Positions 24,598-32,314 of a stretch of DNA of 64,000 nucleotides are shown here, piece after piece (within the stretch, counting starts at the first letter, position 1; every line of letters begins with the position of its first letter). The position numbers and the translations under genes are program-made. Below the pieces are notes generated by a model. That model was not told the origin of the DNA. It did not search any database and saw only the letters and a program-made list of their open reading frames with translations. Source of the DNA: Caldilineae bacterium (GTDB taxonomy: Bacteria > Chloroflexota > Anaerolineae > JAAEKA01); assembly GCA_020634555.1 (NCBI GenBank), contig JACKBK010000012.1, forward strand, positions 33,488 to 97,487, given 5' to 3'.

Positions 24598-24648
24598 CCG
24601 GCCAGCGGCACTGCCTGCCACGCCGTCTTGCCTGGTTTCTGAGGACGA

Positions 24649-24680
24649 GCCTCCCTGAACGACGAATCGTTCAGGGAGGC
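24649..24680 (+). terminator. Terminator of the nos operon
   Basis: GCCTCCCTGAACGA (24649-24662) pairs perfectly over 14 bp with TCGTTCAGGGAGGC (24667-24680) around a CGAA tetraloop, followed by TGCATTT. It marks the end of the operon; the next gene starts 24 bases later. Confidence 0.85.
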
Positions 24681-24704
24681 TGCATTTCCCGGACCAACAT
24701 AGCC

Positions 24705-25280
24705 GTGCATCCTCGCCATCACCTGATTCTTTCCACCGCAGCGGCCGTTGGGTTATATCCGCGTCTGGGACGGCGGGTATTCGTTGCATGGGCCGCCAGC
24801 CTCCTGGCTGATCTGGACCACGTGCCGCCCTATGTTCGACGCAACGGTCCCGCCTCACCCGCGGCTATCTGGCAGCACTATCGCGACGGTCGCGGAGGTG
24901 AACGGTTGTACTGGCTGCATCGCTGGCCTGTCATCCTGATCGGCCTGGTGATGACTCCGCTGCTGCCGCTGCTGGGCCTGGCAGCAGCGGGACTGGCCTT
25001 TCATCGCTTGCTGGATGACCTGCACAGCCTGTTGCGGTCGCCCTGGCGGCGCTGGCGCTGGCGGCTGAGCGCCAAGGGACGCCAGCACGCACGGCTGCAC
25101 CGGCGCGATGGCTACACGTGCCGCGTCTGCGGTGTGATCGGTCAGCCGCTGGAGCTGCACAGCATTGCGCCGGCAAGACAGGTTGATCGGGATGAGCCGC
25201 ACAACCTGATCAGCGTGTGCGTGCCCTGTCACCGGCAGTTGCACGAGCAACCGGTGTCCCCGGCGATCAGCCCGGCGTGA
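24705..25280 (+). CDS. Membrane protein with C-terminal HNH endonuclease domain
   Basis: 191 residues, GTG start. The N-terminus 'MHPRHHLILSTAAAVG' and 'SLLADLDHVP' match the histidine/aspartate opening of DUF457/YdjM-type membrane metal-hydrolase proteins, and a hydrophobic stretch (about residues 74-100) follows. The C-terminal ~65 residues are an HNH nuclease fold: 'ARLHRRDGYTCRVCG', 'LELHSIAPARQVDRDEPHNL', 'CVPCHRQLHE', with CxxC pairs for zinc. The combination of a truncated membrane hydrolase-like part with HNH is unusual. The role is unknown; a DNA-degrading function is inferred only from the fold. Confidence 0.75.
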   Translation: MHPRHHLILSTAAAVGLYPRLGRRVFVAWAASLLADLDHVPPYVRRNGPASPAAIWQHYRDGRGGERLYWLHRWPVILIGLVMTPLLPLLGLAAAGLAFHRLLDDLHSLLRSPWRRWRWRLSAKGRQHARLHRRDGYTCRVCGVIGQPLELHSIAPARQVDRDEPHNLISVCVPCHRQLHEQPVSPAISPA

Positions 25281-25369
25281 GACATAAGTCGCTGCAAGCA
25301 ACCCGATTCTGGGTTAAGATCAGCGTATTCCGAGAAAGTCAACCTGACCCACTATCCCATGGAGGACCT

Positions 25370-25615
25370 ATGACCAACTCTGCACCAACCGACGATCAGA
25401 TTGTAGATGTACGAAGCATCGAACCCCGTGATCGGCATCCGCTGATCTTCAACACCTTCGACAGCTTGCCGGCAGACCGGGCGATGATCCTGGTTAACGA
25501 CCATGACCCCAAGCCGCTGTACTATCAGTTTCTGCACGAACGCGCCGGCCAGTTCGCCTGGGCCTATCTGCAAGAGGGACCGGACGAATGGCGGGTGCGC
25601 ATCGAGCGGTTGTAG
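25370..25615 (+). CDS. DUF2249 domain protein
   Basis: 81 residues from ATG 25370, with GGAGGACCT upstream. Core motifs 'VDVRSIEPRDRHPLIFNTFD' and 'LVNDHDPKPLYYQF', ending 'WAYLQEGPDEWRVRI', match DUF2249, a SirA/TusA-like fold often encoded beside denitrification and hemerythrin genes. The conserved His in NDHDP may bind a ligand or metal. It opens a run of closely spaced genes that continues through two cupins into membrane proteins. Confidence 0.87.
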   Translation: MTNSAPTDDQIVDVRSIEPRDRHPLIFNTFDSLPADRAMILVNDHDPKPLYYQFLHERAGQFAWAYLQEGPDEWRVRIERL

Positions 25616-25667
25616 CTGCCGAGATCCAACCCTATCCGGGCAGCGTACGACGAAAGGAGCAACTCTC

Positions 25668-25994
25668 ATGCAGTCCGTAGCATTGCACGATAATCTGGTA
25701 TTTCACGACAAGGATCCCTATGCAGAGCCGCTCTTTGTCGACAAAACAGGCCGTATCCTGCGTTTCACGCTCAAGCCTGGACAGACGGTCGTTGAACATA
25801 CGGCTCCCAGTTCGCCGGTCTATCTGGTGGTGCTGGAGGGTGCTGGTCTGTTCTCTGGAGGCGATGGTCAGGAACAACGATTTGGTCCAGGCTCGCTGCT
25901 GATCTTCGACGTTGGCGAGAAACATGCCATCCGCGCCGAGAGCGAGCCGCTGGTGTTCCTGGCCTTTCTGCACGGCGCGCCTCAGGCGCAGTGA
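25668..25994 (+). CDS. Small cupin-domain protein (1)
   Basis: 108 residues from ATG 25668, with AAAGGAG upstream. Single cupin barrel: 'LKPGQTVVEHTAPSSPVYLV' (first metal motif with His) and 'GPGSLLIFDVGEKHAIRAES' (second motif, His). The fold suggests metal binding. It is followed after 16 bp by a second cupin of similar size and little identity, so the pair probably acts together. Such small cupins frequently accompany DUF2249 and NO-response genes; function otherwise unknown. Confidence 0.82.
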   Translation: MQSVALHDNLVFHDKDPYAEPLFVDKTGRILRFTLKPGQTVVEHTAPSSPVYLVVLEGAGLFSGGDGQEQRFGPGSLLIFDVGEKHAIRAESEPLVFLAFLHGAPQAQ

Positions 25995-26010
25995 AAAAAG
26001 CAAGCTACTC

Positions 26011-26334
26011 ATGACCACACCCTATTTTCACGTTGACGACCTGCTGGCGCAACTGCCTGAGATCGCGCCCGACAGCATCGTCAGCCGTACGGTTTTTACC
26101 AGCGACCAGGTCAAGGTGACCCTGTTCGGCTTCGCCGCCGGCCAGGAGCTGTCCGAGCACACGGCCTCAAAGCCGGCGGTCCTGCATTTTCTGCAAGGCG
26201 ACGCCAGGCTCACTCTGGGCGATTTCGAGACCACGGCCAAGCCCGGCGCCTGGGTACACATGCCGGCTAACCTGCCGCACAGCATCTACGCCGAGACGCC
26301 GGTGGTGATGCTTCTCTATCTTCTGCAAGGGTAA
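26011..26334 (+). CDS. Small cupin-domain protein (2)
   Basis: 107 residues from ATG 26011. Cupin motifs 'FAAGQELSEHTASKPAVLHF' and 'PGAWVHMPANLPHSIYAETP' with conserved histidines. The N-terminus 'FHVDDLLAQLPEIAPDSIVS' is typical for small stand-alone cupins found next to denitrification genes. It ends two bases before the start of the NnrS-like gene, indicating co-transcription and probable translational coupling. Confidence 0.83.
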   Translation: MTTPYFHVDDLLAQLPEIAPDSIVSRTVFTSDQVKVTLFGFAAGQELSEHTASKPAVLHFLQGDARLTLGDFETTAKPGAWVHMPANLPHSIYAETPVVMLLYLLQG

Positions 26335-26336
26335 CG

Positions 26337-27440
26337 ATGACTTCTGGAAGCAATCCGCGCCGTTCGGCCGCGCCGCTGGCTTTACTGGCTATGGTGGCCT
26401 TGCTGGCCGGGCTGTGGGCCGGGTTGCTGCGCATGGGTTGGGGCCTGCCGTCGCTGCACCCCAACCTGGCTATGGCGCATGGACCGCTGATGGTATGCGG
26501 ATTCCTGGGCACGCTGATAGCCCTGGAGCGCGCGGTGGGTTTGAGCGCGCTGGACCAGCGCTGGCGCTGGACCTATGCCGGCCCGGCTCTGGCCGGCGCT
26601 GGCGCGCTGCTGTTGCTGGCAGGTTTGGCCGGACCACTGCCGGCCCTGTTGATCACGCTAGGGAGCATCGTGCTGGCGGCGATGATGGCGGCGATCCTGC
26701 GTATCCACGTCGCGCTGCACGCTGTGGTGATGCTGCTGGGCGCGCTGGTGTGGGTGGGCGGCAACCTGCTGTGGCTGTTTGGACGCGGCGTCCCGATAGC
26801 CAGCATCTGGTGGGCCGGTTTCCTGGTGTTGACCATCGTCGGCGAACGGCTGGAGTTGAGCCGGCTGCTGCGCCTGTCGCGCAGCAAGCAGGTCGCGTTC
26901 GGCGCTGCGGTCGTCGTGTTGCTGGCCGGCATTCTGGCGTCGCCCGTCGCGTTTCAGGCCGGCGCGCGGCTGGCCGGCGCGGGCATGCTGTTGCTAGCCA
27001 TCTGGCTGCTGTTGTTCGACATCGCCCGGCGCACGGTCCGCAAGACGGGCCTGACCCGCTACATCGCCCTCGCGCTGTTGGCGGGCTATGGCTGGTTGGC
27101 GTTCTCCGGTTTGCAGCGGCTGCATCATGGCGGGTTGACTGCCGGTGCGCACTACGATGCGCTGATGCACACGCTGTTCGTCGGATTCGTGATCTCCATG
27201 ATCTTCGCCCACGCGCCAATCATCGTGCCGGCGCTGACCGGCTGGCCGCTGGTCTACAGCCCGGCGTTCTACGCGCCGCTGGCCTTGCTGCAAGTCTCCC
27301 TGCTGTTGCGGATCGTTGGCGATGCGACGTTGCAAATGGATGTCCGGCGCTGGGGCGGGCTGCTGAACGAGCTGGCGATCCTGCTGTTCATTGCGCTGCT
27401 GGTAGTTGCCGTGCGTCGCGGCCGGAAGCAGGAGGCATAG
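26337..27440 (+). CDS. NnrS-like polytopic membrane protein
   Basis: 367 residues with about 11-12 hydrophobic segments and very few charged residues. Conserved His positions sit in membrane segments: 'SLHPNLAMAHGPLMVCGFLG', 'IHVALHAVVMLLGALVWVGG' and 'ALMHTLFVGFVISMIFAHAP'. This histidine pattern (AHGxLM, HTLFVGF, FAHAP) resembles NnrS, a heme- and copper-containing membrane protein linked to nitric oxide stress. I call it NnrS-like rather than NnrS because the family alignment could not be run. It forms a run with DUF2249, cupins and two small heme-copper-like proteins. Confidence 0.72.
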   Translation: MTSGSNPRRSAAPLALLAMVALLAGLWAGLLRMGWGLPSLHPNLAMAHGPLMVCGFLGTLIALERAVGLSALDQRWRWTYAGPALAGAGALLLLAGLAGPLPALLITLGSIVLAAMMAAILRIHVALHAVVMLLGALVWVGGNLLWLFGRGVPIASIWWAGFLVLTIVGERLELSRLLRLSRSKQVAFGAAVVVLLAGILASPVAFQAGARLAGAGMLLLAIWLLLFDIARRTVRKTGLTRYIALALLAGYGWLAFSGLQRLHHGGLTAGAHYDALMHTLFVGFVISMIFAHAPIIVPALTGWPLVYSPAFYAPLALLQVSLLLRIVGDATLQMDVRRWGGLLNELAILLFIALLVVAVRRGRKQEA

Positions 27441-27443
27441 CCG

Positions 27444-27863
27444 GTGCCTGCCATCACCCGCTGGTATGTCAGGACTTCGCTGCTCTACCTGATCGGCGCG
27501 CTGGCGCTGGCCGTGCTGCTGGCCCTGGCGCAGGTTGTGACGCTGCCGGCCGCGCTGCGGGCAGCCGGTCCGGTCTACTTCCACCTCTTTCTGGTGGGCT
27601 GGGTGACGCAGTTGATCATGGGCATCGTGTTTTGGATGTTTCCCAAGTATTCGAAGGAGCGGCCGCGCGGCAGCGAGGGGCTAGCGATCGCGACCTACGT
27701 TCTGTTGAATGTTGGCCTGCTGCTGCGGATGCTCGGCGAGCCGGGCGCAGCCGTCAGTGAAGGGCAGGTGTGGTCGTGGGCACTGGTGCTTTCCGCGTGC
27801 TTGCAGTGGCTGGCCGGCATGTTCTTCGTGGCCAACACCTGGGGACGTGTCAAGGAACGTTGA
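27444..27863 (+). CDS. Small four-helix membrane protein, heme-copper oxidase subunit I-like
   Basis: 139 residues from GTG 27444; AGGAGG sits inside the end of the previous gene. Four membrane helices. Helix 2 contains 'PVYFHLFLVGWVTQLIMGIV' with a histidine and a following 'FWMFPKYSKERPRG', a pattern seen in short proteins annotated as cbb3-type oxidase subunit I-like. At 139 residues it lacks most of a catalytic subunit, so it cannot be an oxidase alone. The next gene is a homologue, suggesting a heterodimer. Confidence 0.72.
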   Translation: MPAITRWYVRTSLLYLIGALALAVLLALAQVVTLPAALRAAGPVYFHLFLVGWVTQLIMGIVFWMFPKYSKERPRGSEGLAIATYVLLNVGLLLRMLGEPGAAVSEGQVWSWALVLSACLQWLAGMFFVANTWGRVKER

Positions 27864-27864
27864 C

Positions 27865-28266
27865 ATGCCCAGACTGTCCGTGTGGTTCATCCGCGCCTCG
27901 CTGTTGTATCTGGCGGCCGGCTTTACTTTGGGCGCGCTGATGCTGGCGAACAAGGGCCTGCGGCTGGAGCCGTTCATCTGGCGCCTGCTCCCCACACACA
28001 TCGAGGTGCTGCTGGTCGGGTGGATTGTCCAGCTTGCTATGGGTGTGGCATACTGGATCCTGCCACGCTTCCAGTCATCGCGCGGCAACACGCGGGCGGC
28101 GTGGCTGGCCTTTGTCCTGTTAAACTGCGGGGTGTTGCTGGCGGTAGCGGCAATTGTGCTGGACGTCCCGGCGGGCGCCACCCTGGCAGGCCGCCTGCTG
28201 CAAGCGTCTGCCGTTGCCGCGTTCGCTGTCAACGCTTGGCCGCGGGTGAAACCGGTAGGAGTGTGA
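27865..28266 (+). CDS. Paralogous small four-helix membrane protein, heme-copper-like
   Basis: 133 residues from ATG 27865, one base after the stop of its paralogue. It repeats that protein's pattern: 'WFIRASLLYLAAGFTLGALM', then 'PTHIEVLLVGWIVQLAMGVA' with a conserved histidine, and 'YWILPRFQSSRGNTRAAW'. The two share layout and residue patterns (RxSLLY, H-x2-xLxGWxxQLxMG, PRF/PKY), so they arose by duplication. Likely bind one heme each between subunits (inference). Function unknown; context suggests NO or N2O respiration. Confidence 0.72.
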   Translation: MPRLSVWFIRASLLYLAAGFTLGALMLANKGLRLEPFIWRLLPTHIEVLLVGWIVQLAMGVAYWILPRFQSSRGNTRAAWLAFVLLNCGVLLAVAAIVLDVPAGATLAGRLLQASAVAAFAVNAWPRVKPVGV

Positions 28267-28269
28267 ACC

Positions 28270-29022
28270 GTGCGAATTCTGGCAATCATCACTGGCGACT
28301 ACGGCCGGCGTCACGCGGGCAACGTCCGCGAGCACGCGCCTGAAGGGTGGACACTGACGGAGTGGCTCGCACCCACCAACTTGCCGCTGTTCATCGACTA
28401 CCCGGAGGACTATGTCCCTGCCGACCTGCCGCAGGCTGATCTGGTACTGGCGTTTCAGGAGCACAAGGGCGTGGCCGAGCTGATCCCCGATGTCTGTGCG
28501 GTGACCGGCGCGAAGGCCGTCATCGCGCCGGTGGACAGCGAGGCGTGGCTGCCGCGCGGCCTGGCCCGGCAACTGCGCGGCTGGCTGGCCGACGATGGCG
28601 TCGCCTGCGTGACGCCGAAGCCGCTGTGCTCGCTGACCGAACGCGATTACCTGGTGACGCGCCGCCAACGCGAGCGCTACGACAACCCGCTGATCGCCAA
28701 GTTTGCCTGCTATTTCGGCCAACCTAACCTGCGCATCGCGGTCGATCCAGATACACGGCTGGTTACGGAAGCCGCGGTGCTGCGCGATGCGGCCTGCGGC
28801 TGTGCGCGCCATGTGGCGACCGGGCTGGCTGGCGTTTCGGCTGATGACGCTGAGTTCGAGGCGGGGATGTTGCACCACCACTTCCCCTGCCTGGCGTCTA
28901 TGGGAATCGACCCCGACTTCTCCGACACGTTGATGCACGTCTCCGGCAACCTGCTGCGCGACAATGTGGCCGAGCAGGTCAAGCCGTTCAAGCAGGTGAC
29001 TCGCATCCGACCATCGAGTTGA
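28270..29022 (+). CDS. DUF166 family protein
   Basis: 250 residues from GTG 28270, three bases after the previous stop. Family features: 'MRILAIITGDYGRRHAGNVR', 'LVLAFQEHKGVAELIPDV', 'PKPLCSLTERD', a Cys-rich 'RDAACGCARHVATGLAGVSA' and 'LHHHFPCLASMGID'. DUF166 proteins are found in archaea and anaerobic bacteria, sometimes labelled thymidylate synthase without proof. Four conserved cysteines suggest a metal or Fe-S site. It terminates the run of NnrS-like genes; a large sequence hairpin follows directly. Confidence 0.82.
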   Translation: MRILAIITGDYGRRHAGNVREHAPEGWTLTEWLAPTNLPLFIDYPEDYVPADLPQADLVLAFQEHKGVAELIPDVCAVTGAKAVIAPVDSEAWLPRGLARQLRGWLADDGVACVTPKPLCSLTERDYLVTRRQRERYDNPLIAKFACYFGQPNLRIAVDPDTRLVTEAAVLRDAACGCARHVATGLAGVSADDAEFEAGMLHHHFPCLASMGIDPDFSDTLMHVSGNLLRDNVAEQVKPFKQVTRIRPSS

Positions 29023-29023
29023 C

Positions 29024-29220
29024 CTCACCTCCTCGCACTCCTACTCCTACTCCTACTCATCCTCCTACTCATACTCAAAACTCACCGCAGCAACAAACCA
29101 CAGCATATAAGACCAACACGACGCGGCTCGCCCAGGAGACGGGACGAGATAAGATGGTCTGAGTGAGAGTGAGAGTAGGAGTAGGAGTAAGAGGACGAGT
29201 AGGAGTAGGATGAGTACGAG
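29024..29220. repeat. Hexanucleotide mirror hairpin (CTCCTACT / AGTAGGAG), copy 1
   Basis: The left arm (29024-29084) is built of CTCCTACT/CTACTC units and the right arm (29161-29220) of AGTAGGAG/GAGTGA units. The two arms are reverse complements in pattern and would fold over a loop of about 76 bp. A second such structure is at 61421-61551. No coding function. Confidence 0.75.
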
Positions 29221-29312
29221 ATACGGCAGGGTTTGCCAGATTCGCGCCGTTGATTAGAATCAACGAGTGTGCCATTGTTCACGACCGGCGCAAGAACCTG
29301 GAGACCCATGAA

Positions 29313-30395
29313 ATGCAAGCATCGACGCGACCGAGCCGAGCCGTCACCATCTGGCTGCTGGTGGTGTGCGGCCTGATCATCTTCCTGATTGCCTTTGGCG
29401 GCTTTGTCCGCCTGACCCGCTCCGGCCTTTCCATCGTCGAATGGAACCCGATCAGCGGTGTCGTCCCACCCATCGGCCACGCGGCCTGGGAAGCGGAGTT
29501 CGCCAAGTATCAACTGACCCCTGAGTTCCTGAAGATCAACACAGGTATGACCCTGCCGGAGTACCAGGAGATCTTCCTGATCGAGTACACGCACCGGCTA
29601 ATCGCGCGCTTCGCGGGCCTGCTGGTGGCGATTCCCCTGATCTATTTCCTGTGGAAGGGGATGATCCCGCGCCGCCAGCGCTGGCTCTACATCCTGATCG
29701 GCGTCCTGTTCGCGTTCCAAGGCGTGTTGGGGTGGTACATGGTCAGCAGCGGGTTGGTGGATACGCCGGCGGTCAGCCACTTCCGTCTGACTGCGCACCT
29801 GCTGTTGGCACTAACGCTGCTGGCGATTACCTTCCGGCTGGCACTGGATCGCATCTATGGACATCCCGAGAAGCAGCCAGGCGGGCGACCGGCAGCCTAC
29901 TGGCTGTCGGTCCTGGTGATAGGCATTCTCGTCGTGCAGATCGCCTATGGCGGGCTGGTGGCGGGGTTGAAGGCGGGCCATGTGTCGAACACGTGGCCGC
30001 TGATGTTCGGATATCTGGTGCCGCCGGGCCTGTTGACCGCGGCCGGCGGCTGGTTGAACAGTATCCTGACCGCGCCGGCCACCCTGCATTTCATCCACCG
30101 TTGGCTGGCTTTCGTCGTGCTGGCGGTCGCGCTGGCAGTCTATGTCGTGGCCCGACGGCACGCCTATGCGCCGCAGGTCAAACGGTCCAGCCTGCTGCTG
30201 GCGGCGCTGGTGCTGGTGCAGATCACCCTCGGCATCGGCGTGGTGGTCATGGGCGTGCCGATCGTCGTCGCACTGACGCACCAGTTCACCGCGATGATGC
30301 TTTTTATGACGGCGCTGTACCTGAACCACCGGCTGGCCGCGGAGCCGGCCCAGCTTGCCCAGCCGGCCGCGTCGGGTAAGCCGTTGGCAGCCTAG
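29313..30395 (+). CDS. ctaA: Heme A synthase (COX15/CtaA)
   Basis: 360 residues from ATG 29313; GGAG about 9 bases upstream supports this rather than the longer frame. Eight membrane helices. Signature histidines: 'IEYTHRLIARFAGLLVA' (helix 2), 'SHFRLTAHLLLALTLLA' (helix 4), 'LHFIHRWLAFVVL' and 'THQFTAMMLFMTALYL'. 'GGFVRLTRSGLSIVEWNP' is the conserved N-terminal block, and 'NTWPLM' the loop. It converts heme O to heme A for aa3-type oxidases. CtaB and oxidase subunits are not in the window. Confidence 0.93.
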   Translation: MQASTRPSRAVTIWLLVVCGLIIFLIAFGGFVRLTRSGLSIVEWNPISGVVPPIGHAAWEAEFAKYQLTPEFLKINTGMTLPEYQEIFLIEYTHRLIARFAGLLVAIPLIYFLWKGMIPRRQRWLYILIGVLFAFQGVLGWYMVSSGLVDTPAVSHFRLTAHLLLALTLLAITFRLALDRIYGHPEKQPGGRPAAYWLSVLVIGILVVQIAYGGLVAGLKAGHVSNTWPLMFGYLVPPGLLTAAGGWLNSILTAPATLHFIHRWLAFVVLAVALAVYVVARRHAYAPQVKRSSLLLAALVLVQITLGIGVVVMGVPIVVALTHQFTAMMLFMTALYLNHRLAAEPAQLAQPAASGKPLAA

Positions 30396-30446
30396 CCGGC
30401 AATATAGGCAATCCGTATCCGGCGAACTGCTCATCACTCCTGGAAG

Positions 30447-30482
30447 CGCGCATCGGCATATCTACCGATGCGCGTGTCATTT
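30447..30482 (+). terminator. Terminator-like hairpin after ctaA
   Basis: CGCGCATCGG (30447-30456) pairs perfectly with CCGATGCGCG (30465-30474) around CATATCTA, followed by TGTCATTT. Confidence 0.65.
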
Positions 30483-30492
30483 GCGGCTGGTT

Positions 30493-30517
30493 CGCATCGG
30501 AGGATGCGAACTCCGCG
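30493..30517. repeat. Lone end of the CGCATC-GAG-GATGCG element
   Basis: CGCATCGGAGGATGCGAACTCCGCG matches the right end of the 1340-1486 element (1465-1489) with two differences. No partner end is found nearby. Confidence 0.5.
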
Positions 30518-30543
30518 GGGAGCTACCGCGTTGGCAGCGCTTG

Positions 30544-30960
30544 TCAACTGCCGATTTCAACCGGTGAAGATGATCTGCGCATCGCTATCAGCCAGTACAC
30601 CAGCCGCCAGCCCAGCAGCAGCGCACCGCCGGCCAGCAGTGTCACGATCAGGAAGGGAATGGGGATGCCGCCACGGCTTTGCAGCACGGCCCGCAGCAGC
30701 AGGCCCAGCGGCGCGGCGATCAGCCAGGCCAGCGCGGAGCGTCCCATGAACGGGGCAAGACGCATCGGCGTGCGCGGGTAGGCACGCAGCAGGAAGGCGA
30801 TGATCAACCAGGGGACTGCCAGCGCGACCAGGTTTGGCAGCGCGCCGAGAATTGGATTGCCCTGGTTGAGCGTGTTGTGGTCGGCCTGGCCGATGATGAC
30901 AAAGACGAGCAGCGCTATCAGGTCGCCGATCGCCAGGATCAGATTACGGGACGGGGACAT
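30544..30960 (-). CDS. DUF3054 family membrane protein
   Basis: 138 residues, ATG start. Four membrane helices: 'LILAIGDLIALLVFVIIG', 'LPNLVALAVPWLIIAFLL', 'LAWLIAAPLGLLLRAVLQ', 'FLIVTLLAGGALLLGWRLVY'. The 'GDLIALLVFVIIGQADH' start and the 'PRTPMRLAPFMGRSALAW' loop are typical of DUF3054. Function of the family is unknown. It converges on ctaA. Confidence 0.85.
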   Translation of the reverse strand: MSPSRNLILAIGDLIALLVFVIIGQADHNTLNQGNPILGALPNLVALAVPWLIIAFLLRAYPRTPMRLAPFMGRSALAWLIAAPLGLLLRAVLQSRGGIPIPFLIVTLLAGGALLLGWRLVYWLIAMRRSSSPVEIGS

Positions 30961-31008
30961 GAATTACCTCATAATGCTTTGTGGAGTGGCGTTTCTTGAT
31001 CTGAAACA

Positions 31009-31135
31009 TGAAGGCGTGAAACGTGATGTCGACTTCTCGGTGATATTAACCCAGCGACGGTCGATGTCATGGCCAAGCTATTCCTGTATTTCACGCCTTC
31101 ACGTTTCACGTTGCAAATATTCACGTATTCTCGTT
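31009..31135. repeat. CGTGAAACGTGA / TCACGTTTCACG low-complexity repeats
   Basis: The spacer contains CATGAAGGCGTGAAACGTGATG and, inverted, TTCACGCCTTCACGTTTCACG. The same words recur at 14193-14222, 40953-41050 and 51912-51990. Confidence 0.55.
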
Positions 31136-31143
31136 TCAGCCGG

Positions 31144-32259
31144 TCAATCAAGCTTGCCGCGGCTGACCGACAGCAGGTAAGCGCCGAGGTTTCCACCAAA
31201 ATCCTGGACCATGATGATGTGGGTTCCGTCGTTCTCGGCTTCAAAAGTCACCAGCGCGTCGGTGCCAAACACACCGCGGCCGCTGTCGTCGTCGGAGACC
31301 AGATCCGCTTCGGTCGCCGTGTCACTGCCGATCAACACCACAGGATCGAAGTGAAACGACTGGACTCCAACGTCCACTACGTCGCCCCGTTCCAGCGTGA
31401 TGAGGAATATATCGGTGTCGCCGTAGTAGTCCAGCGCTCCGGTGATGGTCTGGCCGACTTCCAGCATCTGCATGTCGTCCACGTCGTCAAGAATTGTGTT
31501 GCGAGCGCCTAAGCCGTCAGAATCCTCGCCCGCTATCATCTGGGTGATCCGGGGCAGAGCATCGGCTGCGCTGAGCGCCAAACCAAATGCGCCCGGCTCG
31601 CCAAACCAGAAGGTAGGCACGCCCAGAATATCACCGTTAGCTGCAACCAAAACACCGCCGCTCTGTCCGCCGACCGTGGACGCGTCGGTCTGGTAATACG
31701 TCAGATCGGCAGCCGGCCAGCGGCGAATGTTGGACAACAGCCCGGTAGCCAACGTCGGTTGAGGAAAGATCTCAGATTCGCCCGGATAGCCGATAAGGTA
31801 GACCGGCGAGCCGATCGCGGTGGTCACGTCTTGTGACAACACCAGCGGACGGGCATCTGTCTGGATCGGGCCGATGACCGCCAGATCGGCCAGCATGTCA
31901 ACGTCGATGACCGGCGCATCGGACATCTCATTGCCGTCTGGCAGGACAATGCGAACCTCACGGAAGGGCGAAACGACATGGCGGTTGGTGACGACGTATT
32001 TGTTGCCATCGACCTCGACCACGAATCCGCTGCCTGTTCCCCAGTCGGTTTCGATGTACACCACCGACGGCGCGACGCTTTGGTAGATACTGGTCGGCGT
32101 CTCCCCTTCTACCGGCGCCGGGAGCGAGACCGGAGCGGGCAATGCGGACGGCGCCTGCTCCGGCTCAGGCGGCGCGAACCGGTTCACAAGATTGCAGCCG
32201 CTAAGCGCGACGAAGATGGCCGCGGCGCTTACCGCGAGCGCCCAACGTTGATGAGTCAT
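31144..32259 (-). CDS. Trypsin-like serine protease lipoprotein with C-terminal PPC domain
   Basis: 371 residues from ATG 32259, with AGGAGG five bases upstream. Lipoprotein signal 'AAAIFVALSGC' (Cys22). The S1-type protease domain has the catalytic triad His94 ('VVTNRHVV'), Asp125 ('LADLAVI') and Ser200 ('GGQSGGVLV'), as in DegP/HtrA-type enzymes, but no PDZ domain follows. Instead the last ~95 residues ('GDTDIFLITLERGDVVDVGV' onward) look like a PPC (prepeptidase C-terminal) beta-sandwich. Predicted to be a surface-tethered protease. It is divergent from the hypothetical gene at 32315. Confidence 0.88.
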   Translation of the reverse strand: MTHQRWALAVSAAAIFVALSGCNLVNRFAPPEPEQAPSALPAPVSLPAPVEGETPTSIYQSVAPSVVYIETDWGTGSGFVVEVDGNKYVVTNRHVVSPFREVRIVLPDGNEMSDAPVIDVDMLADLAVIGPIQTDARPLVLSQDVTTAIGSPVYLIGYPGESEIFPQPTLATGLLSNIRRWPAADLTYYQTDASTVGGQSGGVLVAANGDILGVPTFWFGEPGAFGLALSAADALPRITQMIAGEDSDGLGARNTILDDVDDMQMLEVGQTITGALDYYGDTDIFLITLERGDVVDVGVQSFHFDPVVLIGSDTATEADLVSDDDSGRGVFGTDALVTFEAENDGTHIIMVQDFGGNLGAYLLSVSRGKLD

Positions 32260-32314
32260 GCGTCCTCCTGTTGCGATGTTGATGATCTTTGCCGCCCGAC
32301 ATATAATGTCACCC

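Noticed and set aside
29082..29275. Ser/Tyr-rich short ORF through the CTCCTACT repeats
   Set aside because: It is produced by simple hexanucleotide repeats and has no start signal or homologous features.
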